This document shows, piece by piece, positions 62,094 to 64,000 of a stretch of 64,000 nucleotides of DNA. Position 1 is the stretch's first letter. Each line of letters opens with the position of its first letter. The stretch lies in NCBI RefSeq assembly GCF_013363755.1, contig NZ_CP054840.1, positions 1,791,501-1,855,500 of the forward strand. Direction: 5' to 3'. The stretch comes from Comamonas antarctica. GTDB lineage: Bacteria; Pseudomonadota; Gammaproteobacteria; Burkholderiales; Burkholderiaceae_C. Both the position numbers and the translations under genes were made by a program. The notes beneath the pieces are model-generated. The model searched no databases and was not told the origin of the DNA. It saw only the letters and a program-made list of their open reading frames with translations.

Positions 62094-62492
62094 ATGGCTT
62101 ATTCCGAAAAAGTGGTAGACCACTATGAAAACCCCCGCAATGTGGGTTCGTTCGACAAGGGTGACGGTTCGGTCGGCACCGGCATGGTGGGCGCGCCCGC
62201 CTGCGGCGACGTGATGAAGCTGCAGATCAAGGTGAATCCCGAAACCGGCGTGATCGAAGACGCGCGTTTCAAGACCTATGGCTGCGGCTCGGCCATCGCG
62301 TCGTCGTCGCTGGTCACCGAATGGGTCAAGGGCAAGACGCTCGACCAGGCGGCGGCGCTGAAGAACAGCGAGATTGCCGAAGAACTGGCACTGCCTCCCG
62401 TCAAGGTGCACTGCTCCATCCTCGCGGAAGACGCGATCAAGGCCGCAGTGAACGATTACCGCGCCAAGCACGCTGCGGTGGCGGCTGCCTGA
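62094..62492 (+). CDS. iscU: Fe-S cluster scaffold IscU
   Basis: 132 residues. Ligands C37 (GAPACGD, with D39), C64 ([12 protein letters not shown]) and C107 preceded by H106 (VKVHCSIL) plus the LPPVK motif at 100-104, the HscA contact, are complete. It receives sulfur from IscS and assembles clusters. Confidence 0.97.
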   Translation: MAYSEKVVDHYENPRNVGSFDKGDGSVGTGMVGAPACGDVMKLQIKVNPETGVIEDARFKTYGCGSAIASSSLVTEWVKGKTLDQAAALKNSEIAEELALPPVKVHCSILAEDAIKAAVNDYRAKHAAVAAA

Positions 62493-62493
62493 G

Positions 62494-62817
62494 ATGGCCA
62501 TCTCGCTCACCGAGGCCGCGGCCCGGCATGTGAGCCGCTACCTGTCCCGAAGGGGCAAGGGGCTCGGCGTGCGTCTGGGTGTCAAGACCACTGGTTGCTC
62601 GGGCCTGGCCTACAAGCTCGAGTATGTCGATGACCAGGCGCCCGAGGACATCGTGTTCGAGAACCACGGCGTCAAGGTCATCATCGATCCCAAGAGCCTG
62701 GCCTATATCGATGGCACCGAGCTGGACTTCGTGCGCGAAGGCCTGAACGAAGGCTTCAAGTTCAACAACCCCAACGAGCGTGACCGCTGTGGTTGTGGAG
62801 AAAGCTTCCGCGTCTGA
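62494..62817 (+). CDS. iscA: Fe-S cluster assembly protein IscA
   Basis: 107 residues of the A-type carrier family, with C35 (TTGCSGLAY) and C99-x-C101 (DRCGCGESF). It begins 1 bp after the iscU stop codon, so translation is coupled. A hairpin plus T-run follows 40 bp later, just before hscB. Confidence 0.97.
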   Translation: MAISLTEAAARHVSRYLSRRGKGLGVRLGVKTTGCSGLAYKLEYVDDQAPEDIVFENHGVKVIIDPKSLAYIDGTELDFVREGLNEGFKFNNPNERDRCGCGESFRV

Positions 62818-62857
62818 GGGCGCTGGGCGCCGGCGACTTTTTTCCCGTACCGAACGA

Positions 62858-62888
62858 CCGCCACCACTTGCCGTGCTGGCGGTTTTTT
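62858..62888 (+). terminator. Terminator-like hairpin between iscA and hscB
   Basis: CCGCCACCAC/GTGCTGGCGG (one mismatch) with a TTGCC loop is followed by six T, ending 6 bp before the hscB ATG. It should reduce read-through into hscBA. Confidence 0.7.
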
Positions 62889-62894
62889 CTTGAT

Positions 62895-63413
62895 ATGAAT
62901 CTTCAATCCGACGACTTCGAACTCTTTGCCTTGCCCGCGCGGTTCGCGCAAGACCGTGCGCTGATCGACAGCCGCTGGAAGGAGCTCCAGCGCGAAGCCC
63001 ACCCTGACCGGTTTGCGGCGCAGGGCGCAGCCGCGCAGCGCGTGGCAATGCAGTGGTCGGTGCGCATCAACGAGGCCTACCAGCGCCTCAAGGATCCGCT
63101 CAAGCGCGCGGCCTATCTGTGCGAGCTGCGCGGCGCGCCGCTGCGCGCCGAGGACAACACGGCCATGCCGGCGGCGTTCCTGATGCAGCAGATGGAGTGG
63201 CGCGAGGCGCTTGAAGAAGCGCAGACCGAAGCCGATGTCGATGCATTGGATGACGAGGTCGGCGCGGCGCGCCGCGGGCTGCTGGCCGAATGCGCGCGCC
63301 TGCTCGACGAAGCCGATGACCCGGCGGGCGCGGCCCAGCAGGTGAGAGCCCTTATGTTTGTTGCACGTTTTGCGCGCGACATCGAGTCGCGCCGAGAGCA
63401 ACTGCAACAATAG
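62895..63413 (+). CDS. hscB: Fe-S cluster co-chaperone HscB
   Basis: 172 residues. A J-domain with HPD at 36-38 (QREAHPDRFAA) and a helical C-terminal bundle that binds IscU are visible. It delivers IscU to HscA. ATG 62895 matches the family start (MNLQSDDFELFALP). No ordinary Shine-Dalgarno sits before it because the hairpin T-run occupies that place, so translation initiation may be weak or coupled to structure. Confidence 0.93.
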   Translation: MNLQSDDFELFALPARFAQDRALIDSRWKELQREAHPDRFAAQGAAAQRVAMQWSVRINEAYQRLKDPLKRAAYLCELRGAPLRAEDNTAMPAAFLMQQMEWREALEEAQTEADVDALDDEVGAARRGLLAECARLLDEADDPAGAAQQVRALMFVARFARDIESRREQLQQ

Positions 63414-63507
63414 GCATCACTGCGGGCGGCATTGACGCATCCGCTGTTTCCCTGGAAGGCGCGAACTGCAGAGGCAGGCGCCTGCATCCCATTTTTCGAG
63501 AGTTCCC

Positions 63508-64000
63508 ATGGCGCTTTTGCAGATTTCAGAACCCGGCCAATCCCCCGATCCGCACCAGCGGCGCATTGCGGTGGGCATTGACCTGGGCACGACCCATTCA
63601 CTGGTGGCCGCGGTGCGCAACGGCGTCGCCGAGTGCCTGCCCGATGCGCAGGGCCGGGTACTGCTGCCGTCGATCGTGAGCTATGCCGAGCAGGGCAAGC
63701 GCCTGATCGGCGACGCGGCCGTGGCGGCGCAAAGCACCGATCCGCAGAACACCATTGTCTCGGTCAAGCGTTTCATGGGCCGCGGCCTGGCCGATGTGGC
63801 CGACGCGCAGAATCTGCCTTACGAATTCGTGCGCGAAGCCGGGCAGGGCGGCATGGTGTCCTTGCAGACGCGCGCCGGCGTGAAGACGCCCGTCGAGATC
63901 AGCGCCGAGATTCTCGCCACGCTGCGCTTTCGCGCCGAAGACAGCTTCGACGACGATCTCTATGGCGCGGTCATCACCGTGCCCGCGTACTTCGACGATG
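63508..64000 (+). CDS. hscA: Fe-S assembly chaperone HscA, N-terminal part
   Basis: The first 164 codons of an Hsp70-family protein, cut by the window end. The ATPase motif [17 protein letters not shown] and [10 protein letters not shown] are visible. HscA uses ATP, with HscB, to release clusters from IscU via LPPVK. ATG 63508 lies 94 bp after hscB. Confidence 0.95.
   Translation, partial: MALLQISEPGQSPDPHQRRIAVGIDLGTTHSLVAAVRNGVAECLPDAQGRVLLPSIVSYAEQGKRLIGDAAVAAQSTDPQNTIVSVKRFMGRGLADVADAQNLPYEFVREAGQGGMVSLQTRAGVKTPVEISAEILATLRFRAEDSFDDDLYGAVITVPAYFDD

Overview
The window is a dense, GC-rich bacterial chromosome segment. Gene order and protein sequences point to the Burkholderiales, family Comamonadaceae (Acidovorax/Comamonas/Delftia group); the genus cannot be fixed from this sequence alone. 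Supporting signs are the lpxK-trm112-kdsB-adk order, paired monomeric and dimeric isocitrate dehydrogenases, Bug-type solute receptors beside catabolic genes, a DUF3297 gene and an iscRSUA-hscBA locus. No IS element, prophage, CRISPR array, rRNA or origin is visible. The only tRNA is an initiator tRNA-fMet at 16418-16494.

Layout. 1-4.0 kb: the 3' end of zapE, a secreted coiled-coil protein, a PP2C phosphatase, a small ORF, lexA with two tandem SOS boxes, and a divergent asparaginase. 4.0-8.1 kb (minus strand): an exbB-exbD-lpxK-trm112-kdsB operon followed by adk. 8.2-15 kb: xseA, sodB, monomeric icd, a DUF192 gene and dimeric icd. 15-16.5 kb: an unrecognised acidic, Ser-Asp-repeat protein in lower-GC surroundings next to tRNA-fMet; this is the most accessory-looking spot. 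16.7-23 kb: an FdhF/YdeP-type molybdoenzyme, a LysR regulator divergent from an M20 peptidase and Bug receptor, and a stand-alone fragment-like homologue of the molybdoenzyme C-terminus. 23.1-28.2 kb: an iron-responsive operon (imelysin, di-haem oxidoreductase, imelysin, DUF1513) behind a Fur-box-like site.

28.2-33.4 kb: a DsbA-like protein, mnmH, a LysE exporter with a divergent MocR regulator, a cupin and a double-PepSY protein. 33.5-39.1 kb: a valine-catabolic operon (mmsA, LprI-like, acyl-CoA dehydrogenase, TfoX-like, mmsB) with a divergent LysR. 39.2-46.9 kb: a DUF3297 gene, a 124-bp inverted repeat, sstT-copD-btuF-like genes, rlmB, an aldo/keto reductase, an XRE regulator, a disulfide oxidoreductase and a YigZ protein. 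47-50 kb: a small ORF and ygiQ.

49.9-56.3 kb: a beta-ketoadipate block (pcaI-pcaJ-pcaF, an SDR and a Bug receptor) with a divergent IclR/PcaU-type regulator and a three-repeat operator, plus a CaiB-like CoA-transferase. 56.6-60 kb: an aromatic/aspartate aminotransferase and uvrB. 60-64 kb: iscR-iscS-iscU-iscA-hscB-hscA (cut by the window end), with a possible leader ORF before iscR and a terminator-like hairpin directly before hscB.

Most of the window is conserved core and catabolic sequence. The least explained items are the Ser-Asp orphan protein with its in-frame hexamer repeat, the stand-alone molybdopterin-domain protein, the paired imelysins, the hairpin before hscB, and several small ORFs with good translation signals.
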